Shown: positions 1 to 12,375, numbered from the stretch's first letter. The stretch is 33,310 nucleotides of DNA from Rhizophagus sp. LPA8_4_AMF (GCA_021464525.1 JADRCO010000459.1:1-33310), one strand, 5' to 3'. The notes: generated by a model not told the origin, from the sequence alone. Numbers and translations are program-made.

Positions 1-66
1 TGTCTTGTGACAGGGTCGAAGATTTGTAAGAAATCTTCATTTCAGAGAATTGCGCAGATCTTCACT

Positions 67-255
67 TCAAAAAATTTCCCGATGTTCAATTTTTGTTATT
101 TCTAATGATGCTATACTTTTACCGTCTGCTATAATTAGAATTACATTACTTTTACCTATTATTGGTATATTTAATTTTCTTTTTAACCTATCTGTTATTG
201 CTGATAGTTCTGCTTCTGTATCTATTAAAACTCTTATTTTCTTTTCTTCTACCAT
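67..255 (-). pseudogene. Retropepsin-like aspartic protease relic
   Basis: The 62-residue open stretch carries VLIDTEAELSAI at about residues 9-20, which matches the retropepsin active-site pattern D-T/S-G-A with the Gly replaced by Glu. The catalytic Asp is kept, but the altered Gly is nearly invariant in the family, so the enzyme is probably inactive. GGA to GAA is a G-to-A change, in line with the other C:G to T:A type damage in this element. A run with RKLNIPI follows, as expected for the segment after the active site. The stretch ends in a stop and no intact frame continues to the left edge. Confidence 0.6.
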
Positions 256-914
256 AACATTATATCTAGTAGCTTGTGTTCTTTTATTATTTTCTACTGT
301 TTTATATTATTTATTTCTCCCAAGCATAATCAATTATTTTTCAAACCTTGTCTTAATTTTCTTCTTACATTTGGTTTTTCATTTAAGTATTATCCCCAAA
401 TCATTTGTACATTTGAGTTCATAAGTCCTTTAACTGATTCAAACTCTTCTACATTAGATGATTTATGACTCTACTTAACTTTTTTATTCCTATAGTTTCC
501 TGTAAAGTGATCAAACTGATCACAATTATTATATTTATTATTTCTTTCTCTTATTTCACAACCTTTTTTTCTTTGTTCTTCTGTAAAACCTTTTGGCTTA
601 AAATTTTGCACTTTTTATTGTTGATCTTATTATTGTATATTTCTTCTGCTATCTCTTTCATCATTTGCAACTTTATCTTTATTCCTTTTACTTCTTTTCG
701 GTAATGCTGGATACATATCATACTTTTCCTGTTTATTTTCATAATTCATATTATATACATCATACTCATAATTCTCATAATCATCTTCAATATCATCATC
801 TTCATATTTCATATTACAAACATTATATTCATCATTATAATATTTTTCATTCATATAATTCATTTGATTTATGCTATTCCTATTATTTATTCTACTTCTC
901 TGTTGATTTATTCA

Positions 915-956
915 ACAAACTGTCAAAGTATAATTTCTTTTTCCACAAGTATAACA
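915..956 (-). pseudogene. CCHC zinc-knuckle relic (His replaced by Tyr)
   Basis: Minus-strand translation gives CYTCGKRNYTLTVC, directly followed by a stop codon. The spacing C-x2-C-x4-(Y)-x4-C is that of a retroviral-type zinc knuckle, with the metal-binding His replaced by Tyr, a single C-to-T change. It lies between Gag and protease, where Gypsy-type elements carry this motif. Confidence 0.65.
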
Positions 957-1296
957 TATTAAATGGTTCAAATCAAACTGATTTCTTCCTGTATTACTAT
1001 TTCTTGATGTATTACTTCTTTAATTATTATATCTCCTATTAATATTATTTTTTCTCATTAAATATACTTCTATTTTCTCAAACTTTTTAGCTAAATTATC
1101 TATATCTTCTTTAATTACTTCTTTATTATGAACTTCTTTCAAAATTGAGTTCTTTCCTTTATATTTATTTGTTACTTCTCTTAAAATTTCTTCTATTCCT
1201 CTTTCTCTATTAACTTATCTTCCAACAATGATTCCAGTGGGTTTTCTAAGTAATTCATCTCTAGCTTCTTCTTCTTCTCTAGCATATTTTACTGCA

Positions 1297-1773
1297 TCAT
1301 TTAAATTCTTTGGATTTCTTCTTTTTTACATTATATCCTATAAGTGGTTCTAACTCTTCGATATAAAAATCTGTTTGATAATTCTCATATAATACATGTC
1401 CTTTAGTTGCTATTCTTAAAATATTTCTAAATCTTCTAGTATATTCTTCAACACTTTCATCATTATTTTGTCTTATCCTTCTTAATTCTAACATTTTTCT
1501 TCTCTTAACATCTGATCTAGTGAAATCTCTATTAATTCTATGCTTCAAATTATTATTATTATCATTATTAGCCTAATTCACTAAGTGCTCTGCATCTACT
1601 TTCTGCTTTTTTAAATACCATTGTAATGCTGCTCCTTTTAAGCAAGTTGCTGCTATTGCCACCTTTCTCATACTATTTCCATCATCTTGTTTACCACTTG
1701 CAGCAAATGCTACTTCAAATTGTCTAATCCAATTTCCTACATCTTCATCTTCTTTTTTATTAAACACTGGCAT
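1297..1773 (-). pseudogene. Gag core (retrotrans_gag-like), broken by stops
   Basis: Two consecutive open pieces make up one Gag core. The first (1773-1573) holds WIRQFEVAFAASG and then CLKGAALQWYLKK, the pattern W-x-x-x-F ... L-x-G-x-A-x-x-W-Y typical of retrotransposon Gag. The second (1548-1297) holds RRIRQNNDESVEEYTRRFRN, the downstream Gag helix region with its E-x-V-x-x-Y-x-x-R-F pattern. A stop lies at the end of the first piece, and the two join across a short AT-rich stretch coding for Asn repeats. The start is unclear because translation of the intact ancestor would have begun further upstream, in the acidic region. Dead gene. Confidence 0.75.
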
Positions 1774-1818
1774 TTTTACTACTCTGTCCTCCTATTTTAT
1801 TAGTTGTATTATTTATTC

Positions 1819-1853
1819 TAGCTATTATTGTATTTTAGCTATTATTGTATTTT
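1819..1853. repeat. 17-bp tandem duplication inside the retrotransposon
   Basis: TAGCTATTATTGTATTTT occurs at 1819-1836 and again at 1836-1853, a direct repeat of 17-bp period. As 17 is not a multiple of three, it breaks the frame between the acidic region and the Gag core. Confidence 0.8.
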
Positions 1854-2678
1854 CTGCTCTTAACAGTGCATTTAAGAAATTATCGGTTAATCCTAATACT
1901 CTTTCTATAATTCTTCTAATTTGGTCTTTAGTTGCTCCTATGTTGCTATCTTCAAATAATAAATTTAAATTATATTCTGATATTTCACTCTCATTATCTG
2001 AATTTATTTCAAGATTTAATTCTAAATCTGAATTTTCACTTTCCAAAATTTCAGATGTATTTATAATATTTTCACTTGAATTTACTTCATTAATCTCACT
2101 TTTTCTTTCATCTTCTTCATCAAAATCTTCAAAATTCTCATCGTAAACATATTCAATTTCTTTATTTTTTAATTCTTCTGTTATTATTTTTGTCAATTCT
2201 TTTCATACTTCTTCATCTGTTTCATTCTTTATTTCTTTATACTTATGCAAAAATTTATTGTTCAATATATTTCATATTTTGTAAATCCCATCCTTACCAT
2301 TCTTCCTATATTTTCTTTAATTATTTTATTTTTCTTATTCAATTTATCCCATATTTCTTGAATTACTTCAGTTATATCTTTTTCTTTTTCACTTACATTT
2401 TTTTCTGATTTTTTATCTTCTCTTTCTATTTTATTTGCTACATATTCTTTCCACCTTATTCTTACTTCACTATCTCCTTCATCAATTGGGTTTAATTCTA
2501 TTTTTAACCTCCAATATTTTAAAATATTATTTTTGTCCAAAATTTTTTTTGTATATCCCATTTTACTAATATACAAATTTCCATCTCATTTGCTATTACC
2601 TTTATTTCATCCCTTTCTCTTAATAACTTTTGTATTTTATTTTCTATTCGGTTTTCTTTTATTTCTCTCAACTGAATT
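1825..2678 (-). pseudogene. N-terminal charged and acidic region of the retrotransposon polyprotein
   Basis: Minus-strand frames from about 2678 give a Lys/Glu-rich helical stretch (IKENRIENKIQKLLRERDE). The frame then shifts near 2580 into the open piece 2576-2262, which has KYWRLKIELNPIDEGDSEV and many Lys/Glu residues. The next piece (2196-1825) is strongly acidic with Glu, Asp, Asn and Ser runs and ends with RRIIERVLGLTDNFLNALL. No domain is recognised. Position, composition and continuity with the Gag core make it the N-terminal part of the same element rather than a host gene. At least two frameshifts and several stops separate the pieces. Confidence 0.55.
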
Positions 2679-2967
2679 GAACCAAATTTTAAGCTGGTTT
2701 TAAATTATCTTCAGTTTTAACTTAAACTGTTCAGAGCTTTAGTAAAATTCTTAAAATAGTCAAATTAAGAGAGACCTTAGGTAATTAAAAATTTCATCCA
2801 ATTTAAATATATAGAAGTTAAGTCAATATAAAACATCTAGAAACTAAGAAAGAAGAATATTTTATAAAAGAGCAGATATCAAGCAATTTTTTTTAAATGA
2901 TTTTATTATAATATCATGATTTATTAATATGTTTTCACATAAATTACACTTTTAGCAATTAATTTAT

Positions 2968-3136
2968 TTTTAAAAATTCAAAAATTGTTTTTTGCAAATA
3001 TTTTAGCATTCAATAATTAATTTTAATGAACTTTTTTTATACTGTAACTTTGATTAAACCTTGCAATTTTAAAAAAAGTTATTAAATTAGATTACTAAAT
3101 ACTAAGAAATTTGCAAAAAATGATTTTTTAAATATT
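2968..3136. repeat. Foldback (inverted-repeat) element, MITE-like, copy 1
   Basis: The left arm (about 2970-3041) and right arm (about 3069-3137) are imperfect reverse complements around a loop of about 28 bases. Both arms, read outward to inward, contain TTTTTTGCAAAT, then an AGCATT/AGTATT block, then a run of T. A second copy of the same arm sequence lies at 9875-10033. No transposase is present. Confidence 0.7.
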
Positions 3137-3362
3137 AAAATTATTATTAATAATCTACTTAGTTTCTGTAAATTTCTACTAAAATCTCTTTGTTAACATT
3201 TCTTTTTTTATTACTGGTTATTTTTTTTCAACTTTTATTTACAATAATCAGACTTTTTAGTTTGGTTTGTTTTATTTATATATTAATTTAAAAAAAAAGA
3301 GTTTTTTTATAAAATCTTTAATTTTATCTACACCTTTATTACTGCTGTATTTTATTTGAAAA

Positions 3363-3374
<12 letters not shown>

Positions 3375-3396
<22 letters not shown>
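3375..3396. repeat. (AT)n microsatellite
   Basis: An uninterrupted alternating AT run of about 22 bases. Confidence 0.9.
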
Positions 3397-4445
3397 TTTA
3401 ATGTACGCATGATACTATTTATTAATATAGTTTCAATTATATCAAAATACTTTATTAACATTAAGTCCACTCACTTAACTTGCAAATGTGCACCTTAAAA
3501 TTTTTAAAATTCAAATTGGAATCTATTTTTATTATTTTATTATATGAAATTCTGGACTTTTTTAATACAATTGTAAAGCAAAATATTTTTTATACATATT
3601 GTATATTAGTTAAAAATATAAGAAGTTAAGCTTACAACTTCAGTTTTATTTATATTTTAAGTTCCTTAAAAGAATAAGTTAAGTTGTAACCTTTCATTTC
3701 TTAATAAATATTTTTAATTTCTAGATATTTTATCCATTTCATCAGAATAAAGGTATTCAATTCTATTCACTAAGAAATAAATATTTACATAAAAATTAAA
3801 TTAATTTTTAATAAATAAATGAGTAGTAATTGTTTTAATAATATATTCTATTAGTTATTCTATTCCTACAGTATATCCATTAATGTTTATCTATTTCATT
3901 TTCATTAATATAAATCTTTGATTTAACTAATTCCTAATTCACATACTTTCAAGATGATTTAATCTCAAGAACTCTGGGGAGAGATAAAAAATAAAACAGT
4001 ACTTTCTCCTACATATAAATTATTTCACTCCATCGGACTAATTTAACTAGAAAAGTTAGGAAATATGCAAGATGAAAACTACTTATATACATATTGCCGT
4101 ATTGCGGTTATCAGTTATCATCATTAAATCACATGATATTCGTTATAAATTTTATGCTAATGTCTTTAATTTCAAGTGGATAGATATTCATCTTATCATT
4201 TAATGCACATAATATACGAATAAACTACTACCAAACTAATTTTTTCATGTCCTTACGCAAAGCTTGAGATTCTTACCCAAAGCATGGTTCCTTGAAATAT
4301 AAGAATTTCCCATTTCTGATTTTTATGTGCATTAATAAATCACGTAACATCCTGTACTTCGGTCGTGTCGGTAATAATTCCATATCCTTGTTCATTATCT
4401 ATTTCTTTGAATTTTCAATCTGTCAAGGATGATTCGAAGCTTGAG

Positions 4446-4481
4446 ATATATATATATATATATATATACGAACCCCCCCCC
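4446..4481. repeat. (AT)n microsatellite followed by a C9 run
   Basis: An alternating AT run at about 4446-4468 is followed within four bases by nine C residues (4473-4481), unusual in such AT-rich DNA. Confidence 0.9.
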
Positions 4482-4541
4482 ATAAAATCTTCTAACAATT
4501 CTAATTGTTTTTTTTTAAAAATAAAAATTTAGCATCAAAAT

Positions 4542-4589
4542 AATCAATTTAGATTATAATCAATTGAGATTATATTCAATTGAGATTTA
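4542..4589. repeat. 16-bp tandem repeat, three units
   Basis: Three adjacent 16-base units (4542-4557, 4558-4573, 4574-4589) differ from each other at one to four positions. The central unit is AATCAATTGAGATTAT. Confidence 0.8.
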
Positions 4590-5755
4590 TCCAGACTTTT
4601 TTTTTGCTATACTTCAAACAGATCAATAAATAGTGTGCATGGATTGTCATTTAGGTAACATTTTATCTATGAAGTAATCGAACACAGCCAAACCCAAACC
4701 CATAGAAAATTTGGACCGGAATAAGTTCGGCTAACATTATGGTATTTTATTTATAGAAACTTTTTTTTTATATATAGCTACTTAAACCAAAAATGCAATT
4801 AATGCAATTACAGAAGGATTATGTCTCAGTTTATTAGATTTTCGGTCAGTGTAATCCGATGAATCAATCTAGCATGCAACGAGGAGTTGAAAGATCCTTT
4901 TACATATAGTACATGCATTGAAGAAAGTAATCGTAATAACCGAAAGGTAAATTTGCTTTATAAGGGTTAATAGGATTTTTAAGAAATAAATAATAATTAT
5001 AGTTTTATATTAAATTTCATTGAAGTATCGAAGTACATGTTTGAAAGTGTTTTTTATTTGAAATACAAATAATAAATAAAAGGGGCTTTTACACAGGGAA
5101 ACTTTAAATTTCTCAATAACAATCAAAAACGGAGAACTGAAATATAATAAATTTTTTTTTATTACGCAATGTTTCTTTAAATACAACTTATAAAAAAAAA
5201 TATTTACCCAAAATAAATTGGTTTTATGTAATAATACATTAATTATATTAATTATATTAATTTCTAACTTTAATTGGTTAAAATGAAAAATATTTAAGTA
5301 TTTTTTTTTAGATTATATCATTAACTAAGAATTTTTTTGATTCGATGCGAATACGCAAGTGGTTACGCCAAAATCTGTATTATTATGCATTTTGAAAGAA
5401 GGAATTTACCGGGAAAATATTTTTTTTTCTAAAATTTTTTACAGAATTAACAAATAATCCTCCTTGTTTGAAAGAACATTCTAGGATTACCAGCGGAATT
5501 ACCGGATTTGTTATTAAGTTTATGCAGGTTCACTAGAATTAATGAGAGCCGAAATTTTTTTAAAACACTAGAAAATGTATTATGTATTTTAAAGATTTAC
5601 AGTAGTATAATGATATTGGTCCCTGATTAAAGTAATACAATATATATTTGTGTTTTGGATGAACAAATTAAAAAAAAATTTCTTAAGTGTTACATTTAAC
5701 GCATGTAAAGAAAGAATTTTTATACGTGTATTTATATGTTATATTTAACGGTCGG

Positions 5756-5787
5756 TTGATTAGTTGATTAATTGATTAATTGATTAA
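5756..5787. repeat. 8-bp tandem repeat, four units
   Basis: TTGATTAG is followed by three copies of TTGATTAA. It lies about 190 bases before the proposed first donor site of the membrane-protein gene, so it may fall in that gene's promoter region. Confidence 0.85.
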
Positions 5788-5974
5788 ACTTATCGTAACC
5801 ATTCATTATTTAATTCATATATTATATATATTTATGTGTGTTACGCGTTAATACGTTTTAAATTATTAATATTGTATTTAAAGTGATAAATTGATTTGGT
5901 TTCACCCTTTTCTTTTTTTCTGGAGTTCTTCTTGTAAAAGCTCTTTTTATACGAACATTTTTAAAAAAAGAAAA

Positions 5975-6252
5975 GTAAGTTTTCGATTAAATATATTTAA
6001 ATATTGATTGAATTTGAAAGGTTAAAATTATTTCGTGATCGAATGTTGATCCGAAATGATTTCCGCAATTTTATTTATGTTGGAAGTGTTGAAGTGTTTA
6101 AAATCCTTTGAAAAAAATAAAAAATAAAAAAAATTCATTTGTAAATTATTTTCATTCATCACGCGTACAAATTCAATCAACTTACGTGACAAAAAAAAAC
6201 GCGAAATTATTATTATAATGAAAATTTAATTTTTTTTTTCTTTTTTTTATAG
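5975..6252 (+). other. Possible 5'-UTR intron of the membrane-protein gene
   Basis: A perfect donor (GTAAGT) at 5975 pairs with a pyrimidine-rich acceptor ending TTTTTATAG at 6252, 88 bases before the ATG. The length (278 bases) is larger than the other introns here, so this is a suggestion only. Confidence 0.3.
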
Positions 6253-6340
6253 ACTTTTTAGGTACATACTCTCTTTTTGATAAAAAAATTAAAAATATCT
6301 GGACCTATAAAGATTTTTCGTTTTAAAAGATCCCTTCATA

Positions 6341-7370
6341 ATGGGTACCCCATTAGAATTAGGATTTTTATCCTTTAGTGTTGCGTTTACGGCCATATCA
6401 TTCATATTTTTATTATATCAATGTATAATAAATTTTACAAAATTACGACTTGCATGGTAAAGATTATTTTTCCCTATTTTTTTTTTTTTTTTTGCTGATA
6501 GAAGATTAACATTATTTATTTATTTAATTATTTATTGTAGTTTATTATCCACATTTACAATAATTATAATTAGTATAAGTAATTTTTATTGGGATCAGGA
6601 TCCATCAAAATTATTTATACCAAGAAGTGTTTATTGGATATTATTTGCATTCATTAGAGCAACTTATACGACTATAATAGTCGTATGTATGTTAGATATG
6701 GGTAGAAAATTTTATGAAAAATATCGTTGGAATACTACACTTTTTAAAGCTACTGTATTACATTTAATTATTTTTGACTGTATAAATATTGCTGATGCCG
6801 TTTTAATTATCGTTCATCTGAGTGATACATCTAATTTACCTTTATTTATCGGTCAGGTATGTATTTAAATTATAAAATATTTTTTAATTTTTTATATATT
6901 CTAAATTTCTTCTTTTATCCATATAGTTGATTGTAGGAGTTATAACAATACTATCATCATTTCTCTATTCTTTCTTACCGGTTATATCATTACGCATATG
7001 TTTTAATAACAGACAACAATCATCTATTATTAAAAGAAAAAGAATGAATAATATAAGCGCTCAATCAGCAGCTGTAGGTGCTTGGTATATGAGTATAATT
7101 GGTATATTATCAATTTGTTATTTAATACTTTATTTGGTCACTTTTGCTTTTACGGATAAATTAAGTTATAATGCAATTGGTAGCTCTTTTGATTCAATAA
7201 TAAGAACTGGTATTTCTTTAGCTGTAGCTTTACCCCCTCCTACTAAACTAATTCAATTTATGAAATCAAAAATTATTATATCTTATGATGTTCCTAATGA
7301 TTCTAATGATATTGGAGAAAGTTGCAAAGTTTTAAAAGTTGATGATCAAGAATTTGAAGAATCTGCTTAA
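6341..7370 (+). CDS. Unknown multi-pass membrane protein, about seven membrane segments
   Basis: There are three exons, 6341-6456, 6541-6856 and 6927-7370, with introns of 84 and 70 bases (GTAAAG...TAG and GTATGT...TAG). The phases (2, then 0) fit exactly and give 291 residues. The ATG at 6341 is the first in frame. Hydrophobic segments lie at about residues 10-30, 38-56, 69-90, 108-131, 139-165, 195-219 and 233-256. A basic loop (SIIKRKRMNN, about 177-186) lies between segments five and six, and the hydrophilic C-terminal tail is acidic. A PPP motif (247-249) sits in the last segment. The topology resembles a seven-helix receptor or sensor, but no receptor-family signature was recognised, so no function is given. 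The gene converges with the one at 7813-8810, with about 440 bases between the stops. Confidence 0.85.
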
Positions 7371-7812
7371 ATTTATTTTTAAGAATTTTTTTAATTTAAT
7401 ATTTATGTGTAAAAAAAAAAAAAAAATTTAATTATTGATATATTGTCACGAGGCACAGCAAATAAGTTTGCACAAATTAAATTTGTATAGGCGACAGTAG
7501 ATTTTTTTTTTCTTATTATCATTAGAATTAATTTTTTTTAATACTGTATATAATTTTTGATTTATTTATTTAACATTTATTTATTCTTTTCAAGTTTCAT
7601 TTGATATTACTTGAAATAAATTTAATAAGATTCCAATTGCCGAGTTTCTTGTAAAATGAACGTGATTATATGAATTCACAAAATGATAATAGAAAATTCT
7701 ATGTGTCGAATCATCAATATCTAATATCTATAGCTCTTTTACTTAGTAATAATACAATTTTTTTTAGATTATAATTAAAATTACAAAAAACTATGAACAT
7801 TATAATTCTATT

Positions 7813-8810
7813 TTATTCCTCTGTCATCAACTTTTGAAATACTTTCTCCAATACAGAAAACGCGTCATCACCTAATCCAAGAAATATTACATTTCGGCAT
7901 ACCTAAATATTATTAAAGAAAAGTTTATATTATTAATAATTAATTCTTCGAGATCATGTCACTTAATTTCAATTACCTGCTCAAAATTTCTAGACGTTAT
8001 TGTATCCATCCACGCTTTATCGTCATGATTATATAACCATGTTAAAATTGGTTCAATCGTAGAAATTGAAGGTATAGGAATGGTCATCCTTGTTACATAT
8101 CTTCCATAAGAAATTGGTCGAAGAAATATCGTTGTTGAAAAATAATGAAACATTTTTGAAAATAATTCACTCTGTGGAGATAAATATTGTAATTGTATAA
8201 CAATCTCTAATGTCAACGGATTTTTATGTTGTTGTGTAGTTTTACTCGAAGATGATGAACTTGATAAAGTTGGTGAATAATAAAATGATGTTGTAGTTGA
8301 AGAATAAGAAGGTACATCATCTTTTTGTTCAATATCATCACAAATTCCATTATCATCAATAAATTGTTCTTTTAGAAGTTCATCTAATGCTTCAGCAGGT
8401 TCAACTTCTTTTATGTCAAATTGTTCCGAATCAGATAATGATATTAGAATTGATTTATTGTCAGCAAAAGAATATTTTCTATTCCATTCTGTAAAACTTA
8501 ATAAACGTACAATAGTACATTTATGAAAAATTGTAGAACCAAGTAATGTCATTTGACCAAGAAGTTGATAAAATGTTGATACTCCTAATTCCGTTGGAAA
8601 ATCAACTTCAACGATTTCATTTATATGATCACTTGGTAAATTTGGCATGTTATTTGTAATAGATTGAATAAATGAAAAAAACCATGATGCTGTCGATTCT
8701 TTATTTACTGCGGATGGGTTCCGGATAAACATTTCTGAAATATAGGGTGTATTAATATCATCAGCTAGTCCTGTTCGTATTATCTCTTCTTTCGAAAATT
8801 CGATTTTCAA
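7813..8810 (-). CDS. Unknown protein, possibly with a BTB/POZ-like C-terminal part
   Basis: Exon 1 is 8810-7977 and exon 2 is 7902-7813, with a 74-base intron (GTAATT...TTTAG) in phase 0. Splicing replaces the short unspliced tail (VIEIK) by VCRNVIFLGLGDDAF and gives 307 residues. The ATG at 8810 is the first one in frame. Residues 1-150 have no recognised domain. Residues 169-196 are a Ser/Thr-rich linker with a run of seven serines. Residues 197-307 contain a beta-type stretch followed by PILTWLYNHDDKAWMDTI and NVIFLGLGDDAFSVLEKVF. This faintly resembles the region around the Y/H-L-Y-T-x-D motif and following helices of BTB domains. That likeness is inference; the family is otherwise unknown to me. 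No signal peptide or membrane segment is seen. Confidence 0.8.
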
Positions 8811-9390
8811 AATTTAAATTAAAGAGAAAATCGAATTTGATACTTTTTTTTTTTTCAGAAAAAAAATCGATGATGACTTTTTAATAATAATACTTTACCA
8901 TTACGCTTTCTCTTTTCTTGTTCCAAGATGTTCTTCTTTTTAATAAAAGAAGTAAGTTTTGAATAATTAAGCGGAAAACCCATGTGGAAAATGGACAACT
9001 TTGGATCAGAACAAAAAAAAACAATAAAATTACACGAAATATAAAAAACTATATATATATAAACAAGTATCCATGAAGTTTATTACTTACACAATAATGT
9101 AACAAAACTCTATTTAGTTCAAAAAAAAAAAAAGTTCCAAAAAAAAAGAATTCAATATATATATGTATATATATATAAATAAAATAAAAATAAAAATACC
9201 AAATTTGTAAATTCGCGAAAAAACGATGTACCATTAAAAAAAAAAAAAAAATATTACGTGATCTGATTCATGTAGAGTTACGACGAAAAAAAAGTCATTT
9301 ATTATCATATGTTTATTACACGTTGTTTGATTTTCTTGTTTATCCTAAAAATATCTCCAAAATTTTTAAATTTTACGTTTAAGTTTAATT

Positions 9391-9416
9391 ATATTATTAT
9401 TATTATTATTATTATA
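9391..9416. repeat. (ATT)n microsatellite
   Basis: About eight uninterrupted trinucleotide ATT units. Confidence 0.9.
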
Positions 9417-9874
9417 TTTATTATATTTTAAATGTACTCCTTGAATAAAGTGATTAATGTAATTTTTTAAGTAACTTGATATAATTCGATACAATAATCA
9501 AATGATCAAATTTCACTTGTTGATTAATTTTATTTTTTACTTAAACCACTTATATTTAAGAAAAAAAAGAATTTTGATGGATGAGGAAATTGGAACACGA
9601 TAATGGTAAATTAACGTAATCAATTTCTTATCATGTGATTTGATTTGCGTTACCCCTCGCGAGAAAATATTATGTAAGAAAAAGTACGTTATTATAGAAT
9701 GTCCTAAAAGGTCAAATCTTCTAAGTTGTATTTACAAATTACAATAATGTGAATGTTTAATTATTTAATTATTATTTTTTTATGAAACAAATATTAGGAA
9801 TTGTTACTTATTACAATGGTGAGTGAATTATTGATGTTGTAAGTGTTGGTCATAAAAATCACACTTTTTTACTA

Positions 9875-10033
9875 AAATTCAAAAAATAATTTTTTGCAAA
9901 TTTCTCAGCATCCAGTAGTCTAATTTTAATAAACTTTTTTTAAATTATAGAGCTTAATAAGATTTATAAAATAAAAAAAAAGTTCAACTACCAAATGCTA
10001 AAAAATCATATAACCTAATTTTTAACTTTTTAA
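9875..10033. repeat. Foldback (inverted-repeat) element, MITE-like, copy 2
   Basis: The left part (9875-9942) holds TTTTTTGCAAATTTCTCAGC, then ATCCAGTAGTCTAATTTTAA and a T run. This closely matches the left arm of the copy at 2968-3136. The right part (about 9973-10033) contains the inverted counterpart, with AGTTCAACTACCAAATGCTA. The right arm is more diverged than the left. Confidence 0.65.
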
Positions 10034-12375
10034 AAATGGATTAATTATTTAATTTGCTAAAAATGTTACTTATGAATCATTTTAAAAATATTTAAATTCC
10101 ATTTATATAATTTAACTTTACTAAATAAATTTTTAATTAATAAAAAAATCAATTTCATTTAACTAAAGCAAATAATAAAATTATATTTTGAATTAATAAA
10201 TAGAAAAATAAAGAATTTGAAAAATATACTATTATAAATATTTATAAAAAAAAAATTTTTATGAATATTATGATTAATTAAAAATTTGGCAAAATATAAT
10301 AATTCTTTTATTATTTAAATCAACCTTTTTATACTAAATTTTTGCTAAATTAATCTTGAAACTTTTTTTTTTTAATAAATTACAAGTTTATAGAATCATT
10401 ATAACCCAATATTAAATTATTAGTATTGGGTTTATTTTGGATAGAATCTGCTTATTTCTAATATAGATTTCTATAAAAATTTCAAATTTATTAGTAATTT
10501 TTCCAGTAATTTTATTAGTTAATTAATCTAAAAAGGAAAAAAAACATAATAATTTAATATAATATTTCTTTTTCATATGTAATTTATCTATATATAATAA
10601 AATATTTAAAATTTTTTATATGTGAATTTTATTTTATAATTCTAGTAATCTTTATTGGAAGTAAATAGAATCCATTTTAAATAAACAAATTTTTAAGATT
10701 TGATAAAGTTTTAAACAAATTTTAAATATATTAAAGACTATCTAAAACTTATTTAAATCTATTTAAAACTGATAGTTTTACTATAAAAATAAGAATATTT
10801 ATAGAATATTTAAAAAAAATAAGCAAAAAAAAGTTAAAAAGTTATTATATTAAAATAAACATATAATAACCAATTTTTTTTAGCTAAATTAAACTGAATA
10901 AAGTAAAATTTTTAAATTTAATTATTAAGTATTTTTAAGAATCAAATAAATATATTCATAATTATTAAAATAATATTATATTATATAAATATAATTGTCA
11001 AATTACTTAAATATCATCAGTAGTAATAATTATCAGTAGTAAATTTATGATGCAATGTTTTATTAGATTTTTAAAAGTATATAATAATGCTGATATAATA
11101 ATAATTATCACTGGTGAGCTTTAGTAATTTTCAATATAATATTACTTATAATTAAAAATTTTAATAATTTTAATATAATATAGGTTGGCATTATAAATTT
11201 GATCAAAATAAAAAAATTTTAACTAGAATTATAATTTAAAGATTATTAATTTTAATTATTTTAAGCAAATTTAAATTTAAATATATATTATATAATTTAA
11301 GAATATATTGTATTAATAATTTATATTATAATATCATAATACAAAAAAATTTATTTATTTTATAAAAAAAATTATACAAAAATATTTATTTTAAAAAAAA
11401 AAACATATAATATAATATATGTATTTTTATTTATTCTGCAAGTTTACTTAAAATATCAAATGAATTTAGAATATCAATTTTAATTTATTTTAACAAATTT
11501 TATTTATTTTTTATTTTTTCATTAAATTTATTCTGTTTAATATTAAATGATTAGATACAATCTATATAATAGTGAAAGAAGTAAAGACAATTTTATCTGA
11601 AAAATTAGAACATTTCTTATGTATATACTGTATAATTACCATCCCAAAGAATATGACTCTATTACTTTAAATACTGATTAATCTTGGATTTCTATGAATT
11701 AGCAGTACAAAAAGGAGTTTTAATTTCCTTTTTTACTCATATTGGTGCTGAAATTTCTTTTACTTTTCTATTGTATAGTATGTTATGTGGTTAGTATACT
11801 AATAAAGTAAGATTATTTGGCTAAAAACAGTGTATTTTACATGGCATTTACTTGCTAAATAAACTAATCATCTAATAATACATATATGGAATTCTTCAAT
11901 TGATTTCTTTAATTAAAATTTCTAGTTATTAAAATTAATAGAATTAATCAAAAGTATATATAAATTACTTTAAAGTATTACCAAAAATTTGACCTTTGTA
12001 TCATTAATACTAACTGAAATATACAATAGTTTTTTGTTAACAAGTTTTCTTGTTTTAAGTACACATATGCTTTTTTTTTAGAATAAAGTATTTTTTATAA
12101 AAATTTAAAAAGGTAAAATATTAAAATATGGTTATTTAAACATAATAATTATTTTTTCATTAAGTTTATTTAAACAAGTTCTCATTAAAATTATTACCTT
12201 AAAATTAAGTACAAATAATCATTTTGTAAAATTGTGAAAACCACTTTTTGTTAAAACATTTGCTATACTGTCCAATAGCAATTTGCCATTTTCCCTTATC
12301 CTACCTATTTTTTAGTATTAGTAGCACAAAGGAAATTTTTGATGGATGGTTTGTTTAATATATTAAATTTTAAAC

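Larger units (their letters stand above)
1..2690 (-). mobile_element. Decayed Ty3/Gypsy-like LTR retrotransposon, 5' part (gag to protease), cut by the window edge
   Basis: Read on the minus strand, the interval holds in order an N-terminal charged region (about 2678-2200), an acidic region (2196-1825), a Gag core (1773-1297), a zinc-knuckle relic (956-915) and a retropepsin-like relic (255-67). That order is the one expected for gag-pol of Ty3/Gypsy elements. Reverse transcriptase and integrase would lie to the left, outside the window. The reading frame is broken by many stops and frameshifts, so the copy is dead. No clear LTR was recognised to the right of position 2690. The assignment rests on family knowledge of Gag and zinc-knuckle patterns; a Ty1/Copia origin is less likely because protease follows the knuckle with Gypsy-like spacing. 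Confidence 0.75.
2691..5974. other. AT-rich intergenic region without recognised genes
   Basis: No convincing coding exon is seen on either strand. The stretch holds one foldback repeat (2968-3136), AT microsatellites, a C9 run at 4473-4481 and two short tandem arrays. From about 4000 to 5600 the base composition is less extreme and no repeats were recognised. Confidence 0.6.

Noticed and set aside
50..424. Open frame on the plus strand, 124 codons, hydrophobic
   Set aside because: It is the antisense shadow of the minus-strand retrotransposon relic, whose protease motif lies in the opposite frame.
665..1042. Plus-strand open frame rich in Tyr, His and Phe
   Set aside because: Antisense of a Glu/Asn/Tyr-rich minus-strand stretch inside the retrotransposon, with no domain and extreme composition.
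9049..9234. Minus-strand open frame with aromatic runs
   Set aside because: It is read through AT microsatellites and poly-A tracts, with no conserved pattern or splice context.
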